From Pannonibacter carbonis (GTDB lineage Bacteria > Pseudomonadota > Alphaproteobacteria > Rhizobiales > Stappiaceae), in assembly GCF_003012935.1 (NCBI RefSeq), contig NZ_PUDR01000002.1, positions 186,001-250,000 of the forward strand: DNA of 64,000 bases. Direction: 5' to 3'. The translations under genes were made by a program, and so were the position numbers. The notes under the pieces are model-generated. The model saw nothing but the letters and a program-made list of their open reading frames with translations, searched no databases and had not been told where the DNA came from. Shown here piece after piece: positions 1 to 10,097 of the stretch (positions are counted from its first letter, which is position 1; the number at the start of each line of letters is the position of its first letter).

Positions 1-2
1 CG

Positions 3-845
3 GATGACTATGGGCTGACACCTGGCGTCAGCGCGGGGATCCGGCAACTCCTTTTGCAAAAGCGTCTGACGGCGACAGCGGCCATGACCATAAGCCCCTT
101 TTGGGCGGAAGAAGGGCGACGGCTGCTGGCCGACTGGGGCCGGGTTGATGCCGATGTCGGGCTGCATCTCACGCTCACCGATCATGTTCCCCTGACACGG
201 ATGCCGAGGCTAGCCAGGAGCGGGCGTCTGCCGGGCAACGGGCCGTTGATCCTGATGTCCCTGCGCGGGCAACTCAAGGACGATGCCATCCGGCGGGAGC
301 TTGCCGGGGAGATCGCTGCGCAGATTGATGCCTTTGAGGCTGTCATGGGGCGGGTGCCGGACTTTATGGACGGGCATCATCACTGTCACCAGCTGCCGGT
401 GATCCGCGATCTTGTGCTGGAGGCCTTCGGCAGCAGGATCGGGACTGAGGGCGGCTATCTGCGCCTGTGCCAGGAGCCGCTACCCGCCATCTTGCAGCGG
501 GGCAGGGCGGTGCTGCGGGCTGCCGTTATCAACGCGCTGGGTCAGGGTTTCGCTCGAAAGGTGCGGAAGGCCGGGCTGAAGGCCAATGACAGTTTTCGCG
601 GTGTGCGCGATTTCACGGCGCAGGAAGACACGGGCGATCTGTTTCGCCGGTTCTTCAAAGGGGCGGGAGACCGGCCGCTGGTCATGTGCCACCCGGGCTA
701 TGTCGATGACCATCTGATCGGGCTCGATCCGCTGACGGACCTGCGCGAGGTTGAACTTCAGTATCTCGCCAGCGACGCGTTTGCCATGTTGCTGGCGGAG
801 AACGATGTCGCCCTTGTCCGGTTCAAGGACCTGGCGGCAGCCTAG
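3..845 (+). CDS. ChbG/HpnK (YdjC-like) family deacetylase, 5'-truncated by the window edge
   Basis: The reading frame is open from base 3 and begins with DDYGLTPGVS, the metal-binding Asp motif found about ten residues into ChbG/HpnK carbohydrate or hopanoid-linked deacetylases. Only the first few residues are therefore missing, and the TTG at 54 is not the start. Other family landmarks visible are GLHLTLTDH, a His cluster MDGHHHCHQ and a late MCHPGYVDD. About 280 residues are present, near the full family length. Enzymes of this fold remove N-acetyl groups from chito-oligosaccharides (ChbG) or act in hopanoid side-chain synthesis (HpnK). The substrate here cannot be told without the upstream neighbours. 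The next gene is convergent. Confidence 0.85.
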   Translation, partial: DDYGLTPGVSAGIRQLLLQKRLTATAAMTISPFWAEEGRRLLADWGRVDADVGLHLTLTDHVPLTRMPRLARSGRLPGNGPLILMSLRGQLKDDAIRRELAGEIAAQIDAFEAVMGRVPDFMDGHHHCHQLPVIRDLVLEAFGSRIGTEGGYLRLCQEPLPAILQRGRAVLRAAVINALGQGFARKVRKAGLKANDSFRGVRDFTAQEDTGDLFRRFFKGAGDRPLVMCHPGYVDDHLIGLDPLTDLREVELQYLASDAFAMLLAENDVALVRFKDLAAA

Positions 846-880
846 CCGGGGTGCAGTGAGCCGGCTGCCGCCTTGCGATG

Positions 881-1570
881 TTACGCGGGGTAGATCCGCG
901 CGTACGCGGCGAGGATGAAGCGTTCGGCCTGATGCAGATAGTCCTCGAGCCTTGCGGCGGCCGCGGCTGCTTCGCCTTGTTCAAGCTGGGTCAGGATGGC
1001 GACGTTCTGCTCGATGTAGGGGCCATGCAGATATTCCGGATCGCGCAGCAGGCCGAAGACCAGGCGCAGTTCCAGCGAGATCTGGGCGTAGAAGGCGGAC
1101 AGGCGCGGGCTGTCGGCCAGCTCGACGATGGCAGCATGAAAGGCGATGTCGGCGCTGCCGACGCTGAGCCATTCGCCGGCCTCGCGATGACGAAGCGCGG
1201 CTTCCACGGCCGCACGCATGCGGGCGACGCTGGGATGCAGCGGATGGGCGCGGGCAAGCGCCGGGCATTCGATGTGGCGGCGGACGCGGTAGATATCGAT
1301 GATGGTCGACATGCTGGGCGTGATGACGAACACGCCCTTGTTCGCCTCATGCCGCAGGAGGCCTTCCTTGGTGAGCAGGCGAAACACTTCGCGCAATGTG
1401 TTTCGCGAGACCTGCAGGTCTTCGCTGAGCGTGACCTCGGAGAGGTGACTGCCGGGTGTCAGCTCACCGGAAATCACCCGGTTCCGGATCCGCATTGCAA
1501 TCATTTCGGCGAGCGTCTGACCAGCTTCTGACGCCGGCACCACGTTCGTCGCGGACCCAAGAACTTTCAA
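881..1570 (-). CDS. GntR family transcriptional regulator, FadR/FCD subfamily
   Basis: A 229-residue regulator. The N-terminal winged helix (about residues 15-80) includes IRNRVISGELTPGSHLSE and LQVSRNTLREVF. It is followed by an all-helical FCD effector domain with the spaced metal-ligand pattern (DIAFHAAIVELADS, then later His residues). The start taken is TTG at 1570, preceded by GGAG seven bases upstream. The gene diverges from the pxpA operon across a 370-bp gap, so it is most likely a local repressor responding to a carboxylate effector made or used by that operon. This regulatory link is inferred from position and from paired operator-like sites in the gap. Confidence 0.85.
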   Translation of the reverse strand: MKVLGSATNVVPASEAGQTLAEMIAMRIRNRVISGELTPGSHLSEVTLSEDLQVSRNTLREVFRLLTKEGLLRHEANKGVFVITPSMSTIIDIYRVRRHIECPALARAHPLHPSVARMRAAVEAALRHREAGEWLSVGSADIAFHAAIVELADSPRLSAFYAQISLELRLVFGLLRDPEYLHGPYIEQNVAILTQLEQGEAAAAAARLEDYLHQAERFILAAYARIYPA

Positions 1571-1775
1571 TCATCACTCCTCGACAAGAACGGCAGGCAT
1601 GACAGGGAGCAACCCGATTCCCGCCCGGCACAGTGCCGGAGACACTAGGGCGGAGGGCTGTCACCTTCAAGCACGGAGCTGCTGCGCCGCACGCCATGCC
1701 AACGTTGCATTGCACAATAAAGTTGCTCTTCCGCTGCTGCAAGAGACACTTAGTGCCATCGTTGTAGGTCAAGGC

Positions 1776-1809
1776 GACAAGATTGTTCAACAGTCTGGAC
1801 AGGATTGTC
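1776..1809. promoter_or_regulatory. Paired operator-like sites between the GntR regulator and pxpA
   Basis: Two near-identical imperfect palindromes, GACAAGATTGTT (1776-1787) and GACAGGATTGTC (1798-1809), lie 22 bp apart, about two helical turns, on the same face of the helix. The second has perfect GACA/TGTC arms. This is the arrangement expected for two dimers of a GntR/FCD repressor controlling divergent promoters. No clear -35/-10 pair could be assigned. The rest of the 1571-1940 gap shows nothing else recognisable. Confidence 0.45.
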
Positions 1810-1940
1810 TGTTTTTGATAGGCCTGTCCCCAATCAAGAGGGGTGGCACAAGCCATGAAGTCAGTTTGCCAGCGGGGCGGTGTTCGCCCTGACAGGAACG
1901 TCATGACCGGTCTGCCCGCGAACCCGTGGGACAGGGCCTG

Positions 1941-2723
1941 ATGCGGTCGATCGATCTCAACAGTGATCTTGGCGAGAGCTTCGGCGCCTGGGTGATGGGC
2001 GACGATGCCGCGATGCTGGACCTCGTCAGCAGCGCCAATGTCGCCTGCGGGTTCCACGCCGGCGATCCGGCCGGCATCCTGAAGACCTTGAAGGCGGCAC
2101 GCGTGCGCGGCGTCAGCGTTGGCGCGCACGTCGGCTACCGTGATCTCGCCGGCTTCGGTCGCCGGACGATGGATCCTTCCAGTGAAGAACTTTATGGCGA
2201 CGTGATCTACCAGATCGGCGCGCTGCAAGGGCTTGCAGCTGCGGCTGGCACCTGCGTGTCCTACGTCAAGCCGCATGGCGCGCTCTACAACACAATTGCC
2301 TTTGACGCCCGGCAGGCGGCAGACGTGATCGCTGCCATCCTGGCGGTCGACCCGCGATTGACCCTTGTGGCGCTGGCCGGCTCTCCGCTGGTTGCGCAGG
2401 CGCAGAAGGCCGGGTTGACGGTGATCGCCGAAGCGTTTGCGGACCGCGCCTATACCGCCGACGGACGCCTGGTGTCGCGGCGCGAGCCCGGCGCCGTGCT
2501 GCATGACCCGGCACGGGTTGCCGACCGCATGGTGCGCCTTGTGCGTGACGGGGTTGTCGAAGCGATCGACGGGCAGATGGCCCGGGTCGAGGCGCAATCC
2601 ATCTGCGTGCATGGCGACAGCCCGGATGCGGTGGCCATGGCGCGGCAGGTGCGACAGGCGCTGGAAGCAGATGGCATCGCCATCCGGCCTTTCGCCGGCC
2701 TGGAAAGCGCAGGGCAGGGCTGA
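1941..2723 (+). CDS. pxpA: 5-oxoprolinase subunit A (LamB/YcsF family)
   Basis: A 260-residue protein with the family opening [14 protein letters not shown], then [12 protein letters not shown] and [11 protein letters not shown], the conserved metal and substrate residues of PxpA. With PxpB and PxpC it opens the lactam ring of 5-oxoproline (pyroglutamate) to glutamate using ATP, in the cytoplasm. The ATG at 1941 is preferred over the in-frame GTG at 1926, because family members begin only a few residues before IDLN. It is the first gene of the operon, one base from the pxpBC start. Some YcsF relatives act on other lactams, so the substrate is likely but not proven to be 5-oxoproline. Confidence 0.9.
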   Translation: MRSIDLNSDLGESFGAWVMGDDAAMLDLVSSANVACGFHAGDPAGILKTLKAARVRGVSVGAHVGYRDLAGFGRRTMDPSSEELYGDVIYQIGALQGLAAAAGTCVSYVKPHGALYNTIAFDARQAADVIAAILAVDPRLTLVALAGSPLVAQAQKAGLTVIAEAFADRAYTADGRLVSRREPGAVLHDPARVADRMVRLVRDGVVEAIDGQMARVEAQSICVHGDSPDAVAMARQVRQALEADGIAIRPFAGLESAGQG

Positions 2724-2724
2724 G

Positions 2725-4374
2725 ATGTCGTTGCTGCCCGTCCTTCCCACCGAGCCTGCCTCGGCCAGCCTGCGTTTCCTGCCGATGCGGGACGGCGCGC
2801 TGATGATCGAGCTGGCGGATCTAGCCGAAACGCTGGCGCTGTTCGATGCGCTGCAGGCGGCAAACCTGCCGGGCATCATCGAGATCATCCCGGCCGCGCG
2901 GACCCTTCTGCTGCGCTTTGATCCCAGCATGCTGCGCACGTCCGACATCGAGCGCGAAGCCTGTGCCCGTGCCGGACAGGGACGGAAGAGCGAAGCCGGG
3001 GTGCTGGTCGAGGTCCCTGTCTTCTACGATGGCGAGGATCTCGCGGAGGTGGCCGATCTCGTCGGGATCAGCCCTGAGGAAGTGATCCAGCGCCACACGC
3101 AGGCTGAGTACACCGTTGCCTTCACCGGCTTTGCCCCCGGATTTGCCTATCTGAGCGCGGGCGATGCCGGGCTCACGGTGCCGCGCCGCACGTCGCCGCG
3201 CACGCTGGTTCCGGCCGGCGCTGTCGGGCTGGCCGGTGAGTTCAGCGGCATCTACCCCAAGGCCAGCCCTGGCGGCTGGCAGCTGATCGGGCGCACGCCG
3301 CTGGCGATGTTTGATCTGGCGCGGGAGCCGGCGGCACTGCTGACCCCCGGCGCGCGGGTCAGGTTCCGCGACATGGCCAAGGAGCCCGGCGCGTCAGTCG
3401 TCGTGCCGTTGGCAGCAAGCGAAATCACCAGCAGCGCGCAGGACCGGCGGCAGGCCGCACTCGAGGTGTTGTCCACCGGCCTGCCGGCTCTGGTGCAGGA
3501 TCTTGGCCGTCCGGGGCTCGCCGGGCAGGGCATCAGCCAGTCCGGGGCCGCGGACCGGGGTAGCCTGAAGGCTGCCAACCGGCTGGTCGGCAACCGGCCG
3601 GACGCACCCGCGCTGGAACTTGCGCCAACCGAATTCCGGTTCAAGGCCTTGGAGCGCGCTGTTATTGCGCTGACCGGCGCAGCCGAGCGGATCGAGATTG
3701 CGCCTAAGGCCGGCGCGAAACGGGTCTTTGCAGCGAACCGTCCCGTGGCGCTGGAGCGCGGCGATGTTGTGCGCGTTCCGGCACCTCAGCGCGGCATGCG
3801 CTCTTATCTTGCTCTGCGTGGCGGGCTCGACGTCCCTATAGTGCTGGGCAGCGCGGCGAGCGACACGCTGGCGCAGCTTGGGCCGGAGCCGGTCGTTGCC
3901 GGCGTCCGGCTTTGTGCCGGTCGCGAGCCCCGCGAGGCGGTGGCCGATGCAGCATATCTGCCAGCAACGATGTTGCCGGCGGCGGGCGAGGTCGTGGCGC
4001 TTGAGGTGGTTCTGGGGCCGCGCACGGACTGGTTCACCGACGCTGCACTGGCCGATTTTCTCGGGCAGGACTGGGAGGTCACCGCACTGGCGAGCCGCGT
4101 CGGACTGCGACTTGCCGGGCCGGACCTGACGCGCGCGATTGGCGGCGAGCTGCCGAGTGAAGGCACGTTGCGCGGAGCGATCCAGGTGCCGGCCAATGGT
4201 CAGCCGGTGCTGTTCCTGGCCGATCATCCGCTGACAGGCGGCTATCCGGTTATCGCCAATGTGGTGAGCCACCATCTCGACCTCGCCGGACAGATCCCGC
4301 CCGGCGCCCGGATCCGCTTCGTCGCGGCGCGGACTTTCAAAGACATCAAACCCTGTTCAGGTGCGCCCACATGA
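2725..4374 (+). CDS. pxpBC: Fused 5-oxoprolinase subunits B and C (PxpB-PxpC, KipI-KipA type)
   Basis: A single 549-residue chain joins two subunits that are separate in E. coli. The PxpB/KipI part is residues about 10-215, with the hallmark [11 protein letters not shown] and PRRTSPRT. The PxpC/KipA part runs from about 245 to 545, with [23 protein letters not shown] and [15 protein letters not shown]. Together these form the cyclophilin-like ATP-dependent lactam-handling unit, whose fold is related to the carboxyltransferase domain of urea carboxylase. The ATG at 2725 starts one base after the pxpA stop. The stop overlaps the next start as ATGA, implying translational coupling. The fused frame is uninterrupted through the linker (about 215-245). 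Confidence 0.9.
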   Translation: MSLLPVLPTEPASASLRFLPMRDGALMIELADLAETLALFDALQAANLPGIIEIIPAARTLLLRFDPSMLRTSDIEREACARAGQGRKSEAGVLVEVPVFYDGEDLAEVADLVGISPEEVIQRHTQAEYTVAFTGFAPGFAYLSAGDAGLTVPRRTSPRTLVPAGAVGLAGEFSGIYPKASPGGWQLIGRTPLAMFDLAREPAALLTPGARVRFRDMAKEPGASVVVPLAASEITSSAQDRRQAALEVLSTGLPALVQDLGRPGLAGQGISQSGAADRGSLKAANRLVGNRPDAPALELAPTEFRFKALERAVIALTGAAERIEIAPKAGAKRVFAANRPVALERGDVVRVPAPQRGMRSYLALRGGLDVPIVLGSAASDTLAQLGPEPVVAGVRLCAGREPREAVADAAYLPATMLPAAGEVVALEVVLGPRTDWFTDAALADFLGQDWEVTALASRVGLRLAGPDLTRAIGGELPSEGTLRGAIQVPANGQPVLFLADHPLTGGYPVIANVVSHHLDLAGQIPPGARIRFVAARTFKDIKPCSGAPT

Positions 4375-6143
4375 AAAAGGTTCTGATCGCCAATCGCGGC
4401 GAGATCGCAGTCCGCGTGATCCGGGCTTGCCGGGACTATGGCCTGGCGTCCGTTGCCGTCTACGCCGATGCGGATGCCGGAGCGCTGTTCACCGGGCTGG
4501 CCGACGAGGCGCTGGCACTCAATGGGGCGAGCCCGAAGGAGAGCTATCTCGACATCGGCAAGCTGATCGAGGCGGCTCGCCGTTCGGGGGCTGATGCGGT
4601 GCATCCGGGCTATGGCTTCCTGTCGGAACGGGCGGAGTTTGCCCGCGCGGTGATCGACGCGGGGCTGACCTGGATCGGGCCGGACCCGGAGGTGATCGAG
4701 GCGCTGGGCGACAAGCTCGAAGCGCGGCGCATTGCCCGCAAGGTCGGCGCGCCGCTGGTCAAGGGCAGCGACGGACCGATTGGCTCGGCTGCCGAGGCGC
4801 TGGCCTTTGCACGGGAGTTCGGTCTGCCGATGGCTATCAAGGCCGCGCATGGCGGCGGCGGACGCGGCCTCAAGATTGCCCGCAGCCTGGACGAGGTGGA
4901 GGAGCTGTTCGACAGCGCCACCCGTGAGGCACTGGCCGCCTTTGGCCGGGGCGAATGCTATGTGGAACAGTTCCTTGACCGGCCGCGTCACATCGAGGCG
5001 CAGGTTCTGGCCGACCGGCACGGCAATGTGGTCGTGGTCGGTACGCGCGATTGCTCGCTGCAGCGGCGCAACCAGAAGCTCGTCGAGGAAGCTCCGGCCC
5101 CGTTCCTGAGCGATGCGCAGCGCGCGGCCATCCATGCCGCTGCGCGCGATATCTGCCGCGCGGCTGGCTACACCGGGGCGGGCACGGTGGAGTTCCTGCT
5201 CAGCGCCGATGGGCTGATCTCGTTTCTGGAGGTGAATACGCGCCTGCAGGTGGAGCATCCGGTGACGGAAGAGACCACAGGGATCGACCTGGTGGTGGAG
5301 CAATTCCGCATCGCCGAGGGCCTGCCGCTGGGCATCACGGAAACGCCGGAGCCGCGCGGTCACGCGATCGAGTTCCGCATCAACATGGAAGACCCGGGCC
5401 GGGGCTTCCTGCCGGCGTCGGGTGAAATCACGGCGATGACGGTGCCGGCCGGTCCGGGCATCCGCTTTGACAGCGGTGTGACGGCCGGCTCGGTGATCCC
5501 GCCGATGTTTGATTCCTTGAGTTCAAAACTCATCGTCTGGGGTGTGACGCGCGAGCAGGCAATTGCCCGTGCGCGCCGTGCGCTCAGTGAGTTCCGCATC
5601 GAGGGTGTTCCGAGCGTGCTGCCGTTCCACAGGGCGGTGCTGCAGGAGGCTGACTTCTGCGGTCCGTTCAGGGTGCATACGCGCTGGATCGAGACAGAGT
5701 TTGCCGGGACGCTGGACACTGCCCCGCGGCCCGAGGCGACCGGTGAGGCAAGCCTGTTGCGCGGCAAGATCGAGATCGGCGGGCAGCTTGTCGAGATCGG
5801 CATTCCGCAGAGCCTGTTGCGGCTGCTGGGGACCGGGACGGCTGTGCCGGTGATGGAGGATGCGACCCCAATTGATGCGGCTGTCGTGGCCGCGCCGTTG
5901 CCGGGAACTTTGGCGCACTGGGCAGTTGCCGACGGCGATCTCGTCCGTGCGGGCGATGTCATCGCGATGATGGATGCGATGAAGATGGAAACGGCCGTCA
6001 CGGCGCACCGCGATGGCGTGATCACCTGCCTGGCGCAGGCTGGATCAGCCCAGATCGCCGGGGCTGCATTGGCCCGGATTGAACCGGCGGGCGTGGCCCA
6101 GACAAACAACAACCGGCAGGAACCGGCGGAGACGCAGGCATGA
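4371..6143 (+). CDS. Biotin carboxylase fused to a C-terminal biotinyl (BCCP) domain
   Basis: A 590-residue protein. The biotin carboxylase domain covers residues 1 to about 450: it starts [17 protein letters not shown], then HPGYGFLSE, the glycine-rich ATP loop HGGGGRGLK, and [17 protein letters not shown] biotinyl domain follows with AMKMET, in which Lys538 is the expected biotinylation site. The family charges biotin with carboxylate from bicarbonate and ATP. Acyl-CoA carboxylases would need a separate carboxyltransferase, and none is encoded in the window. The gene is coupled by overlapping ATGA junctions to pxpBC before it and the ABC ATPase after it. The natural candidate acceptor module is therefore the KipI/KipA-type PxpBC protein. 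Confidence 0.9.
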   Translation: MKKVLIANRGEIAVRVIRACRDYGLASVAVYADADAGALFTGLADEALALNGASPKESYLDIGKLIEAARRSGADAVHPGYGFLSERAEFARAVIDAGLTWIGPDPEVIEALGDKLEARRIARKVGAPLVKGSDGPIGSAAEALAFAREFGLPMAIKAAHGGGGRGLKIARSLDEVEELFDSATREALAAFGRGECYVEQFLDRPRHIEAQVLADRHGNVVVVGTRDCSLQRRNQKLVEEAPAPFLSDAQRAAIHAAARDICRAAGYTGAGTVEFLLSADGLISFLEVNTRLQVEHPVTEETTGIDLVVEQFRIAEGLPLGITETPEPRGHAIEFRINMEDPGRGFLPASGEITAMTVPAGPGIRFDSGVTAGSVIPPMFDSLSSKLIVWGVTREQAIARARRALSEFRIEGVPSVLPFHRAVLQEADFCGPFRVHTRWIETEFAGTLDTAPRPEATGEASLLRGKIEIGGQLVEIGIPQSLLRLLGTGTAVPVMEDATPIDAAVVAAPLPGTLAHWAVADGDLVRAGDVIAMMDAMKMETAVTAHRDGVITCLAQAGSAQIAGAALARIEPAGVAQTNNNRQEPAETQA

Positions 6144-7987
6144 GCACCATGACGCCCCCTGAGAAGACGCCCCCCCAGATGTCCAACCCGCTGCTCATCG
6201 TTGACGGGCTCAGCGTCAGCTTCGGCGGCAACCGGGTGATCGAGGATCTGTCCTTCTCCGTCCAGCCGGGCAAGACGCTGGCCATCGTGGGCGAGTCCGG
6301 GTCCGGCAAGTCGGTGACATCCCTGTCGATCATGCGGCTGGCCGACATGATGGGCGCGCGCTTTGACGCAGGCCGGATCCTGTTCGGCGCCCGCAACCTG
6401 CTCACCGAGACGCAGAAGGACATGCGCGCGATCCGTGGCAAGGACATTGCCATGATCTTTCAGGAGCCGATGACTTCGCTCAATCCGGTCTACACCATAG
6501 GCGACCAGATCTGCGAAACGCTGATGCTGCACGAAAAGATGAGCAAGGCGGCGGCGCTGGCGGAGGCCATCCGGCTGCTCGGCATGGTGCGCTTGCCGGA
6601 CGCGGCCGAACTGGTGAAGCGCTATCCGCACCAGCTTTCCGGCGGCATGCGCCAGCGGGTGATGATCGCCATGGCGCTGGCCTGCCGGCCCAAGGTTCTG
6701 ATCGCCGACGAGCCGACGACGGCGCTGGATGTGACCATCCAGGCCCAGATCCTCAACATCATGCGCGAGTTGCAGAAAGAACTCGGCATGGCGCTGATTT
6801 TCATCACCCATGACATGGGCGTGGTCGCCGAGATGGCGGACGACGTGGTGGTGATGTGGAAAGGCCGGAAGGTCGAGGAAGGCAAGGTCACCGACATTTT
6901 CGCAAGCCCGCAGCATCCCTACACCCGCGCCCTGCTGTCCGCCGTGCCGAAGCTGGGTTCAATGGCGGGCGAGGACTATCCCAAGCGCCTGCCGCTGACG
7001 GTGCTGGAAGATGGCGAGCCGAAGACCGTGGGCGTGGAGCGGGTGCAGAACACCGCCCGCACCGACGGAGGGCCGCTGTTGTCCGTGCGCGACCTGTTCG
7101 TGCGCTTTGACGTGCGCAAGACGATCCTTGGCAAGGTCACCCACCGCTGCAGCGCCGTGTCGAATGTATCCTTCGACATCTATCCGGGCGAGACGCTGGC
7201 GCTGGTTGGCGAATCCGGCTCGGGCAAGTCGACCATCGGCCGGGCGGTGCAGCAGCTGCAGGCCGCCCACTCCGGCGACATCAGCTTCAAGGGCAAGAGC
7301 CTTGCCGGCATGTCGGCGGCCGAGCGCTTCGCGTTGCGCCAGAAGGTGCAATACATCTTCCAGGACCCGTTCGCCTCGCTGGACCCGCGCAAGACCGTCG
7401 GGTTTTCGATTGCAGAACCGATCACGACGCACGGGCTGATCAGCGACCGCAAGGCGATCCAGCGGCGGGTGGATGAACTCCTCGAACGGGTCGGGCTCAC
7501 CTCGGCCCATGCCAGCCGCTATCCGCATGAGTTTTCCGGTGGCCAGCGCCAGCGCGTCTGCATTGCCCGGGCACTCGCGTCCGACCCGGAGCTGATCATC
7601 GCCGATGAGGCCCTGTCGGCGCTGGATGTGTCGATCCAGGCGCAGGTGATCAACCTGTTCATGGACCTGCAGGCCGAACGCGGGCTGGCCTATCTCTTCA
7701 TCAGCCATGACATGGCGGTGGTGGAGAAGATGAGCCACCGCGTCGCCGTGCTTTACCTCGGCCAGATCATGGAAATGGGCAGCCGCCGCCAGGTGTTCGA
7801 GACGCCGGCGCATGACTACACCCGCCGCCTCCTGTCCGCCGTGCCGGTTGCCGACCCGACCCGCGCCCGCACCTCCGCGATGCTGGAAGGCGAGATCCCC
7901 AGTTCAACCCGGCGCGTGGGAGACGAGCCGGCTCTCCTCGTTCGCGAGGAAATCCATCCAGGCCACCTTGTCGCCAAGAGCGCCTGA
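6140..7987 (+). CDS. Peptide-type ABC importer, double ATPase (DppD-DppF / GsiA-like fusion)
   Basis: A 615-residue protein with two full ABC ATPase modules in tandem. Module 1 has Walker A GESGSGKS at 51-58, the signature LSGGMRQR and Walker [13 protein letters not shown]. Module 2 has Walker A near 357-364, FSGGQRQR and a Walker B with DEA in place of the usual DEP. Each module is followed by the oligopeptide-family C-terminal extension, such as the region reading [12 protein letters not shown]. It energises import of peptides or similar substrates with the adjacent binding protein and two permeases. The start overlaps the previous stop (ATGA at 6140). Confidence 0.92.
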   Translation: MSTMTPPEKTPPQMSNPLLIVDGLSVSFGGNRVIEDLSFSVQPGKTLAIVGESGSGKSVTSLSIMRLADMMGARFDAGRILFGARNLLTETQKDMRAIRGKDIAMIFQEPMTSLNPVYTIGDQICETLMLHEKMSKAAALAEAIRLLGMVRLPDAAELVKRYPHQLSGGMRQRVMIAMALACRPKVLIADEPTTALDVTIQAQILNIMRELQKELGMALIFITHDMGVVAEMADDVVVMWKGRKVEEGKVTDIFASPQHPYTRALLSAVPKLGSMAGEDYPKRLPLTVLEDGEPKTVGVERVQNTARTDGGPLLSVRDLFVRFDVRKTILGKVTHRCSAVSNVSFDIYPGETLALVGESGSGKSTIGRAVQQLQAAHSGDISFKGKSLAGMSAAERFALRQKVQYIFQDPFASLDPRKTVGFSIAEPITTHGLISDRKAIQRRVDELLERVGLTSAHASRYPHEFSGGQRQRVCIARALASDPELIIADEALSALDVSIQAQVINLFMDLQAERGLAYLFISHDMAVVEKMSHRVAVLYLGQIMEMGSRRQVFETPAHDYTRRLLSAVPVADPTRARTSAMLEGEIPSSTRRVGDEPALLVREEIHPGHLVAKSA

Positions 7988-8027
7988 ACCCTGCGAAATC
8001 CGCAGTCATCAGCAGAGGAATGGGAAC

Positions 8028-9563
8028 ATGAAAACAAAGAAGTGGGGAATGAGCGCCGCCCTCGTAGCGCTTGCCATGTCCAGTGTCTCTTTTGTCGCCC
8101 AGCCGGCGCTTGCCGCCGGCAAGCTGACCGTTGCTTCGCCGCTCGATCCGGGCAGCTGGGATCCGATCGACACGTTCCTGGTGGCCTGGGCCGCCGTTTC
8201 GACCAACGTGTTTGAAGGCCTCACCTATCGCGGTCCGGACCTGAAGCTGGTGCCGGGCCTTGCCGAAAGCTGGGAAGAGCTGGACGAGGGCAAGCGCATC
8301 CGCTTCAAGCTGCGCCAGAACGTCAAGTTCCACAACGGCGAGCCGTTCAATGCCGAAGCCGTCAAGTTCACCTTCGACCGCCTGCTCGGCGAGCAGGGCG
8401 CCAAGGGGCCGCAGCGCTCGAACTACACCGTGATCGACAGCGTCGAGGTCATCGATGAGAACACCGTCGACCTGAAGCTGAAGAAGCCGGATCCGGTGCT
8501 GCTGACGAAGCTCGCCGGCTATGGCGCGATGATCGTTCCGCCGAAGTACATCGCGGAGAAGGGCGAGGACCACTTCAACGCCAACCCGGTCGGCACCGGC
8601 CCGTTCAAGGTCGTGTCCTACGCACCGAAGGTCGACGTCAAGCTGGCGGCAAACCCGGATTACTGGGGCGGTGCGCCGAAGCTGGACGAGGTGGACTTCC
8701 GCTTCATCTCCGAGCCGGCAACGGCTGTCGCCGAACTGCAGTTCGGCCGCGTCGATCTCGTCATCCCGCCGATCATTCCGATCGGCATGGTCGAGACGAT
8801 CAAGTCGGATGCGAACCTCGAGATCCTGAGCGTTCCTGGCCCGACCGTCGACGCGCTGCGCTTCAACACCCGCGACGGCATCACCGCCGATGCGCGCGTG
8901 CGCAAGGCGATCATCATGGCTGTCGACCGCGCGGCCATCGTGCAGTCGATCCTGGCAGGTCACGCTTCGGAAATCGCCACCTTCCAGAGCGCGCTGTCCT
9001 TTGGCCATGACGAGGCGCTGAAGCCGCTGCCGTTTGATCCGGCCGCTGCGAAGAAGCTGCTTGCCGAGGCTGGTGTGAAGCCGGGTGAGGCGCTGCAGAT
9101 CGACGTGCGTGGCAATGACGCGACCATGAACGAAGTGGCCCAGGCCATCTCCTTCTACCTGCAGGCTGTCGGGCTCAATGCCACCGTGAAGCCGTACGAG
9201 ACCAGCGTGCTGATCAACGACATCATCCCGCAGGGCAAGACCGGCGCCATGTTCCAGCAGAAGTGGGGTGGCTGGACCTTCGATTACGACAACACCGCCT
9301 ACGCCATGTATCACACCGGCGAAAAGTGGAACCCGTATGACAAGGACGAAACGCTCGACAAGCTGCTGGAATCCCAGCGTCCGATGACCGATCAGGCGGC
9401 CCGCGAGAAGGTGCTGCAGGAGATCGGTGCCTATGTCGCGGACAAGGCGCTCGAGCTGCCACTCTACAACACCAACGCCATCTACGGCATCAACAAGCGG
9501 GTGAAGGGCTTCGTTCCGGCGCCCGACACCCGCATCAAGCTGAATGAAGTCAGCGTCGACTGA
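8028..9563 (+). CDS. Peptide-type ABC transporter substrate-binding protein (family 5)
   Basis: A 511-residue secreted protein. A signal peptide (residues 1 to about 30, ending QPALAAGK) leads into the family 5 binding fold, with VFEGLTYRG, LVPGLAESWE, YTFDR-like segment VKFTFDRLLG and NPVGTGPFKV. These match dipeptide/oligopeptide/nickel-type binding proteins. It captures the substrate in the periplasm for the neighbouring ABC system. The start is ATG 8028 with GAGGAA upstream. The gene is 40 bp after the ATPase gene and is followed by a strong hairpin and a 500-bp repeat block before the permeases, which should leave the binding protein in excess. Confidence 0.9.
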   Translation: MKTKKWGMSAALVALAMSSVSFVAQPALAAGKLTVASPLDPGSWDPIDTFLVAWAAVSTNVFEGLTYRGPDLKLVPGLAESWEELDEGKRIRFKLRQNVKFHNGEPFNAEAVKFTFDRLLGEQGAKGPQRSNYTVIDSVEVIDENTVDLKLKKPDPVLLTKLAGYGAMIVPPKYIAEKGEDHFNANPVGTGPFKVVSYAPKVDVKLAANPDYWGGAPKLDEVDFRFISEPATAVAELQFGRVDLVIPPIIPIGMVETIKSDANLEILSVPGPTVDALRFNTRDGITADARVRKAIIMAVDRAAIVQSILAGHASEIATFQSALSFGHDEALKPLPFDPAAAKKLLAEAGVKPGEALQIDVRGNDATMNEVAQAISFYLQAVGLNATVKPYETSVLINDIIPQGKTGAMFQQKWGGWTFDYDNTAYAMYHTGEKWNPYDKDETLDKLLESQRPMTDQAAREKVLQEIGAYVADKALELPLYNTNAIYGINKRVKGFVPAPDTRIKLNEVSVD

Positions 9564-9573
9564 CACACACTGA

Positions 9574-10076
9574 GGTCCCGCCCGGCATGGCCGGGCGGGG
9601 TTGTGACTTGCTGACACGACCAGAAGGCTGCGTGACACGACGGACCATGCGTTTGCGCCTCTCCCCCCATGAGGGGCAGAGCTCTCGCAGATGTAGTCAG
9701 ACAGTTGTCGAGGCCTCGAAGCTCCCCTCCCCCCCGTGGGGAGGGGTGAGGGGTGGGGGGCACAGCGCCCGTTTGATCGCAAATTGCGTGAACCACGCGC
9801 AGTCAGGAACGCAGGTTACCTGGAATGAAGTCTGTTCCCCCCACCCCCAACCCCTCCCCACGAGGGGGAGGGGGGCGGAGAGGCTCCGACAAGGATCAAA
9901 ATTTCTGGGCACGGTCGTTCACATCGAACACGTGCCAGACTTCATATGCGAAAGCCTCGACCCTCAAGGGGGGAGAGGGCGCTGCGACTTAAGGCATCTG
10001 TCAGGGGCTAATCTCTGGTTGGTCTTGGTGTGTCAGCAGTTTCAGGTTCCGCCCGGCATGGCCGGGCGGGGCCAAT
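9574..10076. repeat. About 500-bp imperfect palindrome built from two inverted intergenic repeats
   Basis: The whole SBP-permease gap folds on itself. The outer arms are near-identical hairpins (10-bp C/G stems around ATG) at 9577-9599 and 10049-10069. Next inward are matching arms near 9606-9622 and 10019-10038. Then come C/G-tract arms around 9655-9692 and 9945-9990. The central pair is at 9722-9760 and 9835-9884, each containing a CCCCTCCCC/GGGGAGGGG-type hairpin. The centre (about 9715-9885) is the same composite element found near 38.2 and 41.9 kb. No coding potential is seen. Confidence 0.75.
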
Positions 10077-10097
10077 CCGCACCAGTAGGAGAAGAAC

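Noticed and set aside
1707-1716. Decamer GCATTGCACA shared with 44883-44892, as a common operator
   Set aside because: A single shared decamer in two unrelated promoters is too weak, and a better symmetric site exists in each region.
7767-9782. Long open frame (about 670 codons) on the minus strand across the binding-protein gene
   Set aside because: It is antisense to a clear family 5 binding protein, with low-complexity Arg/His/Asp-rich translation typical of the reverse strand of GC-rich genes.
9715-9885. Paired C/G-tract repeats as a possible CRISPR array or insertion sequence
   Set aside because: Only two inverted units, no regular spacing, no transposase; fits a REP-like intergenic element.
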